A stretch of 64,000 nucleotides of DNA from Bradyrhizobium betae. Lineage in GTDB: Bacteria; Pseudomonadota; Alphaproteobacteria; Rhizobiales; Xanthobacteraceae. The position numbers and the translations under genes were made by a program. Positions 50,597 to 59,116 of the stretch are shown here, in pieces. Under the pieces are notes generated by a model that made no database searches, had not been told where the DNA came from, and saw only the letters and a list, made by a program, of their open reading frames with translations. Every line of letters begins with the position of its first letter. Position 1 is the first letter of the stretch. The stretch spans positions 124,001 through 188,000 of the forward strand of contig NZ_MZXW01000015.1 in NCBI RefSeq assembly GCF_004123905.1, in the 5' to 3' direction.

Positions 50597-52963
50597 ATGC
50601 TCGAAAAGCACCGCGAGAATGAGGTTCATGTCGACAAGGTCGAGCAGGGACCTGCGTCCTCGATCGCGTTCGGGCTCGAGCGCATCGGGCTGATCGCCGT
50701 CCGGGCGCCGATCGTCTCCTGCATCGTCCTGCTCGTGCTGATTGTCGGCGCGGTGTTCGGCATCCACCGGATCAAGATCGACGATTCGCTGTCTCAGCTG
50801 TTCCGGTCCAACACGCCGGAATTCCGCCAATACGAAGCGGTGACAAAGAAGTTCCCGGCCGAGGAATTCGACGTCCTCGTCGTGGTCGAGGGCAAGACCC
50901 TCTTGGCGCGGAATAACCTCGAGAAGCTGCGCGACTTCGTCACCGACATGCAGCTGGTCGAAGGCACGCGCGGGCTGGTCTCGCTGTTCTCCGCGCGCCA
51001 GGCGCCGGCGCCGGGCAAGCTGCCGGCGGCGCTATTCCCGCCCGAGCTGCCCGAGGGCGCGGCCTATGACAAGTTCATCGAGACCGTCAAGAACAACGAG
51101 ATCATCCGCGGCAAGTTGCTGTCGGAGGACGGCACGCTGGCGCTGATCGTGCTGTCGCTCGATCCGGAGGTGGTTGCCTCCAGCAAGCTGACCAAGACCA
51201 TCGCCGACATCCGCGGGCTGATGAAGGAAGATCTCAGCGATACCGGGCTCAACGTGCAGCTCTCCGGCGTGCCGGTGATGCAGCTCGAGATCCGTAACGC
51301 GGTCGAGCGCGACGGCCTCACCTACAACATCCTCGGCATCCTCGCCGGCTGCATCATCGCGATCATCTTCTTCCGGAAGATATCGTTCATGGTGGCGGCG
51401 GCGTTCCCGCCGATGATCGCGATCCTGCTGGCGCTCGGCGCGCTCGGCTGGGCCAATTTCAATCTCAACATGTTCCTGAACGTGATGACGCCGCTCATCA
51501 TGGTGATCAGCTTCTCCGACTCGATGCAGCTTACGTTTGCCGCGCGCGACCGGCTGATTGCAGGCCAGGACAAGTTCACCGCATTCAAGAACGCCGTGCT
51601 GGTGGTGGGCCCGGCCTGCGTGCTGACGCATGGCACCGCCGGCATTTCCTTCATCGCGCTCCAGTTCTCCGACTCCGACTTGATCCGCAAATTCGGCGAG
51701 GCGGGTCTCGCCGCCACCATCATCGCGCTGGTCGCGGTGCTGTCGCTGGTGCCGGTGTTCGGCGTGCTGCTGGTGCGCAACGAGAAAGTCTTTGCGACCA
51801 AGTTCCAGAGCGCCGATGCCGGCGTCCAGGCGCTGCGCAATTTCTGCTACTGGATCGCGGTGCGCATGGTGGGCCGCCCCGGCCTGTTCAGCCTGATCGC
51901 GGTGGTGTTCGTCGCGGGCCTCGGCGTCATCTATGCCAATCTCGAGCCGCGCTACCGGCTCGCCGACCAGGTGCCGGACAAGCGCCAGGCGGTTGCCGCC
52001 AGCGACCGCCTCGACGCCAAGCTCACCGGCGCCAACCCGGTCAACGTGCTGATCCAGTTCCCCAAGGGTGAGACGCTCTACTCACCGGAGACGCTGCAGA
52101 CCATCGCAGACGTGCACGCGACCGTCGAGAAAGCCGCCGGTGTCGGCAATGTCTGGTCGCTCGAGACCCTGCGCCGCTGGCTTGCGGAAAAGGCCGGCGG
52201 CGCCGACGTCGCGACGCTCAAGGAATATGTGAGCGTCATTCCCGAGCATCTGGTGCGGCGCTTCATCGATGCGGAGCAGGATGCCGTCGTGGTCGCAGGC
52301 CGCGTGCCGGACAAGGATTCCAGCCAGCTTCTGCCGATCGTCGAGAAACTCGATTCCGAACTCGACGCTGTCCGCAAGAAGCACCCCGGCTACGAGGTTG
52401 CGGTGACGGGTCTTGCCGCCATCGCCGCGCGCAATTCGGCCGGCATGATCGAGAAACTCAACCGCGGCCTGACCGTCGAGTTCGCGCTGGTCGCGATCTT
52501 CATCGGCCTGGCGTTCCGCTCCTGGGTCGTGATGTTCGCCTGCATCCTGCCGGGCATCTTCCCGGTGGTGATGTCGGGAACGGTGCTGTGGGCGATGGGC
52601 GAGGGGCTGCAATTCGCCAGCGTCGTCGCGCTCACCGTCTCGTTCGGCCTGGGCCTGAGCGCAACCATCCACTTCCTCAATCGCCTCAGGCTGGAGAGCA
52701 AGCCGGGCGTCGGTTCGGCGCTCGCGGTGGAGCGCGCGACCGTGCTGGTCGGCCCGGCGCTGATCCTGACCACGCTGGTGCTGGCCTGCGGCCTCGTCGT
52801 CACCGTGTTCTCCGACCTGCCGTCGCTGCGGCTGTTCGGCTGGCTCAGCGCGTTCTCGATGGTGATGGCGCTCGTCGCCGACCTCTTCATCCTGCGGCCG
52901 ACGGCGATGTGGCTGATCAACCTGCACGCCAAGCTGCAAGGCCCTGATAAGCCGGCGATCTGA
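50597..52963 (+). CDS. hpnN: Hopanoid transporter HpnN, RND/MMPL family
   Basis: A 788-residue inner-membrane transporter with the RND duplication. A first span (about 35-58) precedes a periplasmic loop with DDSLSQLFRSNTPEF, a set of spans from about 235 to 400 follows, then a second span and loop, and spans from about 635 to 775. The transport-linked acidic/serine pattern SFSDSMQLTFA is visible. In Rhodopseudomonas palustris, HpnN moves hopanoids from inner to outer membrane. Position between eutC and the hpnCDE-shc operon matches the known synteny. About 205 bp separate it from eutC, so it may have its own promoter. Confidence 0.85.
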   Translation: MLEKHRENEVHVDKVEQGPASSIAFGLERIGLIAVRAPIVSCIVLLVLIVGAVFGIHRIKIDDSLSQLFRSNTPEFRQYEAVTKKFPAEEFDVLVVVEGKTLLARNNLEKLRDFVTDMQLVEGTRGLVSLFSARQAPAPGKLPAALFPPELPEGAAYDKFIETVKNNEIIRGKLLSEDGTLALIVLSLDPEVVASSKLTKTIADIRGLMKEDLSDTGLNVQLSGVPVMQLEIRNAVERDGLTYNILGILAGCIIAIIFFRKISFMVAAAFPPMIAILLALGALGWANFNLNMFLNVMTPLIMVISFSDSMQLTFAARDRLIAGQDKFTAFKNAVLVVGPACVLTHGTAGISFIALQFSDSDLIRKFGEAGLAATIIALVAVLSLVPVFGVLLVRNEKVFATKFQSADAGVQALRNFCYWIAVRMVGRPGLFSLIAVVFVAGLGVIYANLEPRYRLADQVPDKRQAVAASDRLDAKLTGANPVNVLIQFPKGETLYSPETLQTIADVHATVEKAAGVGNVWSLETLRRWLAEKAGGADVATLKEYVSVIPEHLVRRFIDAEQDAVVVAGRVPDKDSSQLLPIVEKLDSELDAVRKKHPGYEVAVTGLAAIAARNSAGMIEKLNRGLTVEFALVAIFIGLAFRSWVVMFACILPGIFPVVMSGTVLWAMGEGLQFASVVALTVSFGLGLSATIHFLNRLRLESKPGVGSALAVERATVLVGPALILTTLVLACGLVVTVFSDLPSLRLFGWLSAFSMVMALVADLFILRPTAMWLINLHAKLQGPDKPAI

Positions 52964-53036
52964 GCGGCTTCATCCACCGGACATGGAATCGGCGCAGTCT
53001 GAACGACTGCGCCGGAGTTCCGGTCGAGGATGCGCC

Positions 53037-53819
53037 ATGCGGCACGACGGCTCCATCGTGGAGTTTCAGCAGAAGCGAGGCGGCGATTCAGCCGCCTTTT
53101 TCGTTCCGTTCCTGACGTCGGACACGATCCTGCTCGACGCCGGTTGTGGACCCGGGACCATCACGGTAGCGCTCGCGGGCATTGTTGGAAGCGCAGTCGG
53201 CGTCGATATCGAGCCGAGGGCGATCGCCGCCGCCAGCGCACGCGCGGCGGAGGCGGGCTTGACCAACCTCACCTTTGCCGAAGCCGACATGACGGCGCTG
53301 CCGTTCGAGGATGGATCGTTCGACGCCGTGTTCTTTCATGCGGTGCTCTACCATCAGAGCGAGGCGGTACTGACCCGGACGCTGGCGGAAGCCCGCCGGG
53401 TACTCAAGCCGGGTGGCTTCCTCGCAACGCGCGACGCCGATGTCGGCGGCAATGTGCTTCACCCCGAAATCGACGGCGTGCGCCTCGCGCTCGATCTCTG
53501 GCAGCGCTGGTACGAGCACGACGATCCCAAGGCGCTTTTCTTCGGTCGCCGGCAGAGCTCCATTCTTCGCGCCCACGGTTTCACACCGGTCTGGGCGGGC
53601 GCCAGCTATGTCAACCACAGTGCCGATGCCGCGAGCCGCAGCGAGGCCGTCGCCGACGCCAGGCGAAGCCTGCTTGGCCTCGGACCGCAACTCGTGGGCA
53701 AGGGGCTCGCCGCGGATGATGAGATTCAGGCCGCGCTTGCCGGATGGGAGGCCTGGGGAGCCGATCCAGACGCAGTCTATTTCAGATGCCGGTGCGAATG
53801 CGTCGCGCGCAAGGACTGA
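53037..53819 (+). CDS. Class I SAM-dependent methyltransferase
   Basis: A 260-residue Rossmann-fold methyltransferase: motif I LLDAGCGPGTITVALAG, acidic loop VGVDIEPRAI, EADMTALPFEDGSFDAVF and EARRVLKPGGFLATRDAD. The pattern is that of UbiE/COQ5-like enzymes acting on small lipophilic molecules. The ATG at 53037 after GAGGA is preferred over the first in-frame ATG. It is 73 bp after hpnN and 17 bp before a convergent gene. A hopanoid-linked role is only a guess from position. Confidence 0.85.
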   Translation: MRHDGSIVEFQQKRGGDSAAFFVPFLTSDTILLDAGCGPGTITVALAGIVGSAVGVDIEPRAIAAASARAAEAGLTNLTFAEADMTALPFEDGSFDAVFFHAVLYHQSEAVLTRTLAEARRVLKPGGFLATRDADVGGNVLHPEIDGVRLALDLWQRWYEHDDPKALFFGRRQSSILRAHGFTPVWAGASYVNHSADAASRSEAVADARRSLLGLGPQLVGKGLAADDEIQAALAGWEAWGADPDAVYFRCRCECVARKD

Positions 53820-53835
53820 TCCGGCGCGCTTCGGC

Positions 53836-54681
53836 TCACGCCTCGACGTGGACGATCCCGTATGGATTGAACTTGAAATCGTCGTCGGCGTATTGCGATT
53901 CTCGCGAAAGTGCGAGCTTGCGCCCGCGCAAGGTCGCGTCGACGCCGTGCTCCGCCATGTCGTCGGCGATCTCGTCGATCAACTTGGCTGCGTCCCGATC
54001 GCTGCCGTGCGACTTCGCGACATAGACCTCCGGCAGCCCGACGAGGTGGAAGCCGACGCTTTCGTTGTAGCTGTTGTCGCCGAGCGGGCGCTTGGCGAAG
54101 GCGAGGCGGCAGGTCCGGCTCATCGCTGCCGTCACGGCGAGGCCCTGGTTCGTCCTCGCCGCCGCCTTGCACTCGCCGGCCAATTGCATCCATCGTTTGA
54201 GACCATGAGCGACGCCCGCGCTTTCGCCCTTCACGGCGGTGGCGCCGGCCTCGATCATCTCCTCGACGATGCGCAAGGCGGCTGCCGAATAGGCGACTGA
54301 TTTCTGCTGCTCCAGCGGCGGGCTCAGCACGTAGAGCACCGCTTTATGGTTGGTCACCGCGGTTTCGTCGGCGGCGGACCATGCGTTGGGGAAGACGCGA
54401 TCCCAGCACACCCCGAACGATCGCTCCATGTGGGGATCGGGCTTTCCTTGCGAATAAGTGCGATCGATTTCGAAGTTGAAATCCGCGATCGTTTTGGCCA
54501 CCGCCTTGGGCGGATGCAGCAGGCTGTCATCCGTGCCGAGGAAACAGAGCACGTGACGTGGCTTCACGGACGAAGGCTGCATGTCCGTCCTCCGCTGGAT
54601 CGACGGTTGATCATTGGCCCACGCCCGACTGGCGGCGAAGAGCCCGATGGCTTTGAGCAGGTGCCTGCGCAGATGGTTCAT
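53836..54681 (-). CDS. Uncharacterised exported protein (DUF4261-like)
   Basis: A 281-residue protein with a hydrophobic N-terminus (RRHLLKAIGLFAASRAWA). A soluble region contains HVLCFLGTDDSLLHPPKAVAKTI, FGVCWDRVFPNAWSAADETAV, IEEM/AGATAVKGESAGVAHGLKRW and ESVGFHLVGLPEVYV. The overall layout resembles a domain seen in bacterial proteins of unknown function; the DUF4261 label is tentative. Its start codon lies 6 bases after a strong terminator-like hairpin on the same strand, and no free ribosome site is seen. It converges with the methyltransferase gene. Confidence 0.6.
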   Translation of the reverse strand: MNHLRRHLLKAIGLFAASRAWANDQPSIQRRTDMQPSSVKPRHVLCFLGTDDSLLHPPKAVAKTIADFNFEIDRTYSQGKPDPHMERSFGVCWDRVFPNAWSAADETAVTNHKAVLYVLSPPLEQQKSVAYSAAALRIVEEMIEAGATAVKGESAGVAHGLKRWMQLAGECKAAARTNQGLAVTAAMSRTCRLAFAKRPLGDNSYNESVGFHLVGLPEVYVAKSHGSDRDAAKLIDEIADDMAEHGVDATLRGRKLALSRESQYADDDFKFNPYGIVHVEA

Positions 54682-54687
54682 ATCAGC

Positions 54688-54718
54688 AAAAAGCCCCCGG
54701 CTCGCGAGAACCGAGGGC
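54688..54718 (-). terminator. Intrinsic terminator overlapping the leader of the next gene
   Basis: On the minus strand a GC-rich stem of 11 pairs with two G-U wobbles (GCCCTCGGTTC / GAGCCGGGGGC) is followed by TTTTT. It lies 27 bp after the stop of the secreted-protein gene and ends only 6 bases before the ATG of the following gene. It can end transcription of the first gene and would also bury the only purine-rich stretch upstream of the second start. Confidence 0.85.
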
Positions 54719-54745
54719 CGTATTGCCATTGATCTGGAAGTGCAA

Positions 54746-55243
54746 TCAGCCCTTCGTCAACGTGATGTTGACGCCGCGGATTTCGCCCTTGGAGGAGATC
54801 TGCACCGTCTGCTTGGTGCCGTTGGTGCGCAGCGACAGATTGGCGGCGAAGCCGTTGGCCTCGACGAACACCTCGATCTGACCACCGCCGGCGGTGCCTT
54901 GCAGATTGCCGAAGATGTTGCGGTTGGTCTCGCTCCAGTTGCCGGAGATCCGCTCGCCCTGGCTCGTCACGTCGCTGGTGAGGTCGAACTTGTAGCTATC
55001 GGACGCGCAGTGCAGCGCCTGCTTGAGGTTGAGACCGGTGCCGGCGACCTTGTAGTCCGCCCTGCAGCGAATCCGTTCGGTGGAACCGTCGGACAGCGAC
55101 ACCGTGCCGGTGCCGGTCCACGCGCCGTCGAAGCCGGCAAACGGTCCGGACGACTGCGCGTGGCTTGCCGAAACTGAGAAGAGCAGCGCAGCCCCGATGC
55201 CGGCCGCCTTGATCGCCAGTGCAGATCGTCCAAAAAATTTCAT
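54746..55243 (-). CDS. Small secreted protein of unknown function
   Basis: A 165-residue protein with a Sec signal peptide (KFFGRSALAIKAAGIGAALLFSVSASHAQ). The mature domain starts FAGFDGAWTGTGTVSLSDGSTERIRC and continues with ISGNWSETNRNIFGNL and IRGVNITLTKG. The beta-rich pattern with 'GxWxGxGxxxLSDGxxE' recurs in small periplasmic proteins of Bradyrhizobium. No enzyme motif is visible. The start at 55243 follows CGGGAT. It is followed by a strong terminator. Confidence 0.8.
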   Translation of the reverse strand: MKFFGRSALAIKAAGIGAALLFSVSASHAQSSGPFAGFDGAWTGTGTVSLSDGSTERIRCRADYKVAGTGLNLKQALHCASDSYKFDLTSDVTSQGERISGNWSETNRNIFGNLQGTAGGGQIEVFVEANGFAANLSLRTNGTKQTVQISSKGEIRGVNITLTKG

Positions 55244-55701
55244 CACAAATATCCCGTTTTGGAACGACGTCCGCTCATCGGGGACGTCTCGCCACATCGA
55301 AGGTTTAGTGTTCCGAGCCTGTGTCAGGTTCAACGCCTGATCGCCAGAGATGGCGGTTCACCAGGCACCTGTGCAATGCTTGGACCTCGCGATTTGCTGT
55401 GTTTCGGCATGTTTCTGGCCGAAACGGCAGGGTGGGGCGATGCAGCGCTGCAACAGACGTGCAGTAAAATGCGTGGTGCCTGAATTATGACGTAGTATCA
55501 AACCCTTACATCTGCCAAGGAAGGCTCGGGGAAGACCTGATTTGGTGGGCGCGGCGCCAATTTGGCCGCATTTGCCAGTGCTTGTGCCTTCTCCGAGGTC
55601 GCACTTTCCGCGGCGACTTGCCATCAGAACAATCCGCTCCGGCCGTCCGCCCTGTGCTGTCCGGGACCGGTGCGCTTCTGCCGTCAGAACGAAGGAATAC
55701 A
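55244..55701. other. 458-bp spacer with one hairpin, no supported gene
   Basis: The spacer separates the leftward secreted-protein gene from the rightward Cys-rich gene, so it should hold promoters for both. A perfect stem GTTTCGG / CCGAAAC with an 11-base loop lies at 55401-55425. No protein-like frame is seen. A small RNA cannot be excluded, but no terminator-like T-run follows the hairpin. Confidence 0.45.
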
Positions 55702-55935
55702 ATGCGTAAGCTTCTCGTCGCTCTCACCCTGCTGTCGGCCTCCCTTTCCACCGCGGCTTTCGCCCAAGCAGGACGCGGCACGGACGCCGAGCAGAAGGCC
55801 TGCACGCGCGATGTGCAGAAGTTCTGCCGTCCGGTCATCGACCAGGGCGATTTCACCATCCTGGCCTGCCTCAAGGAGAACCGGGCCAAGATCTCGCAGG
55901 CCTGCGACCAGGTCCTGAAGAGCCACAATCAGTAA
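55702..55935 (+). CDS. Small secreted cysteine-rich repeat protein
   Basis: A 77-residue protein with a signal peptide (RKLLVALTLLSASLSTAAFAQ). A single cysteine-rich repeat follows: ACTRDVQKFCRPVIDQGDFTILACLKENRAKISQACDQVL, with four cysteines spaced as in the GLG1-type repeat found in bacterial periplasmic proteins. The ATG follows GAAGGAATACA. A terminator lies 18 bp after the stop, making it a single-gene unit just upstream of the hpn operon. Confidence 0.85.
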   Translation: MRKLLVALTLLSASLSTAAFAQAGRGTDAEQKACTRDVQKFCRPVIDQGDFTILACLKENRAKISQACDQVLKSHNQ

Positions 55936-55953
55936 GCTCGGCCACTGGCCCAC

Positions 55954-55978
55954 AAAGGCGGTCCTGGGGCCGCCTTTT
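55954..55978 (+). terminator. Intrinsic terminator after the Cys-rich gene
   Basis: A stem AAAGGCGG...CCGCCTTTT with a short loop is followed by TTTT. It insulates the small Cys-rich gene from the hpnC operon that starts about 100-150 bp further on. Confidence 0.85.
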
Positions 55979-56126
55979 CGGGCCGGATCCGGAAGGGCTG
56001 CCATCGAGAGACAGGATTGGTTTTGCGGCCGTATTCCCCTATATGGGGGCCGCGGCGGCATCGTCGGCATGAGCCCGCGTGAGCGAAAAAGCCCTCCCTG
56101 TCCAAACGATTGTAAGCCAGCATTCG

Positions 56127-57011
56127 ATGACCTCTGCGAGCGAATTGCGATCCGGCAAAGGTGACCGCGACGAGAATTTTCCCGTCGCGTCCTGGATCAT
56201 TCATCCGCGTCATCGTGCGCTGATCCTGGCGTATTACAATTTCGTCCGCACCGCCGACGACATCGCCGATCACGCGACCCTGCCGCCCGACGAGAAGCTA
56301 CGCTTGCTCGACCTGTTCGAGGCGGAACTGCTCGGCAGGGGCGACACCCAGGCCGAAGCCGTCACCCTGCGCCGCGCGCTGGCCGAGCGCGGCATGGCGC
56401 CGCGCCACGCGCTCGATGTGCTCATTGCATTCCGCATGGATGTGACCAAGCTGCGTTACGAGAACTGGGACGAGGTCATCCATTATTGCCGCTACTCGGC
56501 GATGCCGGTCGGGCGCTTCATGCTCGATGTCCACGGCGAGAGCACCTCGACGTGGGCTGCCTCGGACGCGCTCTGTGCGGCGCTCCAGATCAACAACCAC
56601 CTCCAGGATTGCGGCAAGGATTTCCGCGAGCTCAATCGCGTCTATCTGCCGCGCGATGCGCTGGCTGCGAGCGGTGCTTCCGTCGAGCAGCTCGGGCTTG
56701 CCGAGTCGCCGCCGGCAATGCTGGCCTGCCTTCAGGGGCTTGCCGTTCGTAACGCAGCGCTGCTTGACGAGGGCAGGTCGCTCAGCGCGGAGATCAAAGA
56801 TTTTCGCCTCGGCGTCGACGTTGCGGTGATCCAGGCCTATGCCGATCGCATCGTGCGGCTGTTGCAGGTGCGCGATCCCCTGCGCGAGCGCGTGCATCTG
56901 AACAAGTTCGAGCTGCTCGCCTTCAGCCTCGCCGGGATGATCGGCGAAGCCGGCCGCCGCGCGATCGGACGCAAGGCCATTTCCAGACCGGGGACCGCAC
57001 ATGACGCTTGA
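56127..57011 (+). CDS. hpnC: Hydroxysqualene synthase HpnC (squalene/phytoene synthase family)
   Basis: A 294-residue trans-isoprenyl diphosphate synthase of the HpnC type. The two aspartate motifs are in YNFVRTADDIADH and NNHLQDCGKDF, with the subfamily start SGKGDRDENFPVASWII and RFMLDVHGE, NRVYLPRDAL. In the three-step route, HpnC converts presqualene diphosphate to hydroxysqualene. The ATG at 56127 matches the usual N-terminus; a GTG at 56079 would add 16 residues. Its 3' end overlaps hpnD by 11 bases. Confidence 0.93.
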   Translation: MTSASELRSGKGDRDENFPVASWIIHPRHRALILAYYNFVRTADDIADHATLPPDEKLRLLDLFEAELLGRGDTQAEAVTLRRALAERGMAPRHALDVLIAFRMDVTKLRYENWDEVIHYCRYSAMPVGRFMLDVHGESTSTWAASDALCAALQINNHLQDCGKDFRELNRVYLPRDALAASGASVEQLGLAESPPAMLACLQGLAVRNAALLDEGRSLSAEIKDFRLGVDVAVIQAYADRIVRLLQVRDPLRERVHLNKFELLAFSLAGMIGEAGRRAIGRKAISRPGTAHDA

Positions 57012-57840
57012 GGCGGCCGCGCCCAGCGCCAATTATGGCTCGACCGCATCGAACAGCTCCTTCTACGCTGCGATGCGCATCCTGCCGCATGACCAGCGCG
57101 AAGCCATGTTCCAGATCTACAGCTTCTGCCGCCAGGTTGACGACATCGCCGATTCCGACGGTCCGCGCGACGAACGGCTCGCCGCGCTGCAGGCGTGGCG
57201 CAACGACATCGACGCGCTCTATCAGGGTAATCCGCCGCCGCGCCTTGCCGACTACGTCGGCTCCGTGAAAACCTTCGGCCTCAAGCGCGAGGATTTCCTC
57301 GCGATCGTCGACGGCATGGAGATGGACGTGCCGCAGGACATCCGCGCGCCCGACATGGCGACGCTGGATCTCTATTGCGACCGTGTCGCCAGCGCCGTGG
57401 GACGATTGTCGGTACGCGTGTTCGGCCTGCCGGAAGCGGACGGCATCGAGCTCGCCCATCATCTCGGCCGCGCGCTCCAGCTCACCAACATTTTGCGCGA
57501 CATCGACGAGGACGCAGGCCTCGGGCGGCTCTACCTGCCGCGCGAAGCGCTGCTGCATGCCGGCATCACCTCCAACGATCCGAACCGCGTGATCGTCGAG
57601 CGTGCGCTGCCAAAGGTCTGCCTGCCGCTGGCGCAGCGCGCAAAGGTGTATTTCGAGAAGTCGGACGAGATCATGAACCGCAACAAGCGCCGCGCGGTGC
57701 GCGCGCCGCGGATGATGTCGAAATACTATCATGCCATTCTGGACCTCCTGATCGCGCGCGGCTTCAACGCGCCGCGCGAGCCGGTGCGTGTGTCGAAAGT
57801 CACACGCATCCTGATCCTGCTCCGTTACGCTTTCATCTGA
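57001..57840 (+). CDS. hpnD: Presqualene diphosphate synthase HpnD
   Basis: A 279-residue squalene/phytoene-synthase family enzyme that joins two farnesyl diphosphates to presqualene diphosphate. Aspartate motifs are in FCRQVDDIADSDG and LTNILRDIDEDAGLGRLYLPRE; YCDRVASAVGRLSVRVFG is also typical. It overlaps hpnC by 11 bases at its start, and its TGA overlaps the hpnE ATG (TGATG), so the three genes are translated as a coupled set. Confidence 0.95.
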   Translation: MTLEAAAPSANYGSTASNSSFYAAMRILPHDQREAMFQIYSFCRQVDDIADSDGPRDERLAALQAWRNDIDALYQGNPPPRLADYVGSVKTFGLKREDFLAIVDGMEMDVPQDIRAPDMATLDLYCDRVASAVGRLSVRVFGLPEADGIELAHHLGRALQLTNILRDIDEDAGLGRLYLPREALLHAGITSNDPNRVIVERALPKVCLPLAQRAKVYFEKSDEIMNRNKRRAVRAPRMMSKYYHAILDLLIARGFNAPREPVRVSKVTRILILLRYAFI

Positions 57841-59096
57841 TGCAAAACACAGCTCACATCATCGGTGCCGGAATTTCTGGCCTCTCCGCCGCCGTGCGGC
57901 TCGCCAATGCCGGCTTCAAGGTCGCTGTGCATGAGGCGACGCACCAGGCCGGCGGCCGCTGCCGTTCCTATTTCGACGGCGCCACCAATCTCACCATCGA
58001 CAACGGCAATCATTTGCTGTTGTCGGGCAACAGTCACGCGCGCGCCTATGCGCGCTCGATCGGCACCGAGGCCGGCCTCGTCGGCCCCGACAGTGCGCAG
58101 TTTCCCTTCGTCGATATCAAGACCGGACAGCGCTGGCAGATCGATCTCGGCGCTGGCAGGTGGCCCGCCTGGGTGCTCGACGAGAGCCGCCGCGTTCCCG
58201 ACACCGGGCTCACCGATTATCTCAAGCTGGCGCCGCTGATCTGGGCGTCGGAAGAGACGCTGGTCGGCAAGTCCATTCCTTGCGAAGGCGTGCTCTATCA
58301 ACGCCTGGTGCAGCCGCTGCTGCTCGCCGCGCTCAACGTCGATCCGCCCGAGGGTTCGGCCGGGCTTGCCGGTGCGATCGTGCGCGAGACGCTGCTCGCC
58401 GGCGGGCAGGCCTGCCGTCCGCTGATCGCGCGCGATGGCCTGAGCGATGTGCTGATCGAGCCGGCCGTCAAATTCCTGCAGGAACGCGGGCACACCGTTC
58501 AGCTCGGCCATGAGCTGCGTTCCTTCGTCACCACTGACGGCAAGGTCAGCGCGCTGAATTTCGGCGGCGAGGATGTGATCCAGCTCGCTGCAGGCGATAT
58601 GATCGTGATGGCGGTGCCCCCGCGCGCGGCGACGAGCCTGCTGCCGGGCCTGACGGCGCCGACTGAATTCCGCGCTATCGTGAATGCGCATTTCCGTATT
58701 GCGCCGCCGCCGGGTTCGGCGCCGATTCTCGGCGTGATCGGCGGCGTCGTGGAATGGCTGTTCGCGTTTCCGAACCGGTTGTCCGTGACCATCAGCAATG
58801 GCGATCGTCTGGTCGACATGCCGCGCGAGGAACTCGCGCAGGCGATCTGGAACGATGTCTGCAAGGCGGGTGGGGTGTCCGGCGAACTGCCGCCGTGGCA
58901 GATCGTGCGCGAGCGCCGCGCCACATTTGCGGCCACGCCGGCACAGAATGCCCTGCGTCCAGGACCGGTCACTGCGCTGAAAAACCTGTTCCTCGCCGGC
59001 GACTGGACTGCTACGGGATTGCCTGCAACCATCGAGGGATCGGTTCGATCAGGTGATCGTGCTGCAGATCTGGTTTTGGCCGCCAAGAAATCTTGA
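57840..59096 (+). CDS. hpnE: Hydroxysqualene dehydroxylase HpnE
   Basis: A 418-residue FAD-dependent amine-oxidase-like protein that reduces hydroxysqualene to squalene. The FAD motif is AHIIGAGISGLSAAVRLANAG at the N-terminus, followed by HEATHQAGGRCRSYFD and ending with FLAGDWTATGLPATIEGSVRSGDRAA. The ATG shares one base with the hpnD stop. The stop overlaps an in-frame TTG of the next reading frame; the cyclase start is placed slightly downstream. Confidence 0.94.
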   Translation: MQNTAHIIGAGISGLSAAVRLANAGFKVAVHEATHQAGGRCRSYFDGATNLTIDNGNHLLLSGNSHARAYARSIGTEAGLVGPDSAQFPFVDIKTGQRWQIDLGAGRWPAWVLDESRRVPDTGLTDYLKLAPLIWASEETLVGKSIPCEGVLYQRLVQPLLLAALNVDPPEGSAGLAGAIVRETLLAGGQACRPLIARDGLSDVLIEPAVKFLQERGHTVQLGHELRSFVTTDGKVSALNFGGEDVIQLAAGDMIVMAVPPRAATSLLPGLTAPTEFRAIVNAHFRIAPPPGSAPILGVIGGVVEWLFAFPNRLSVTISNGDRLVDMPREELAQAIWNDVCKAGGVSGELPPWQIVRERRATFAATPAQNALRPGPVTALKNLFLAGDWTATGLPATIEGSVRSGDRAADLVLAAKKS

Positions 59097-59116
59097 AAAG
59101 CGGCCCTGACGGGCAA

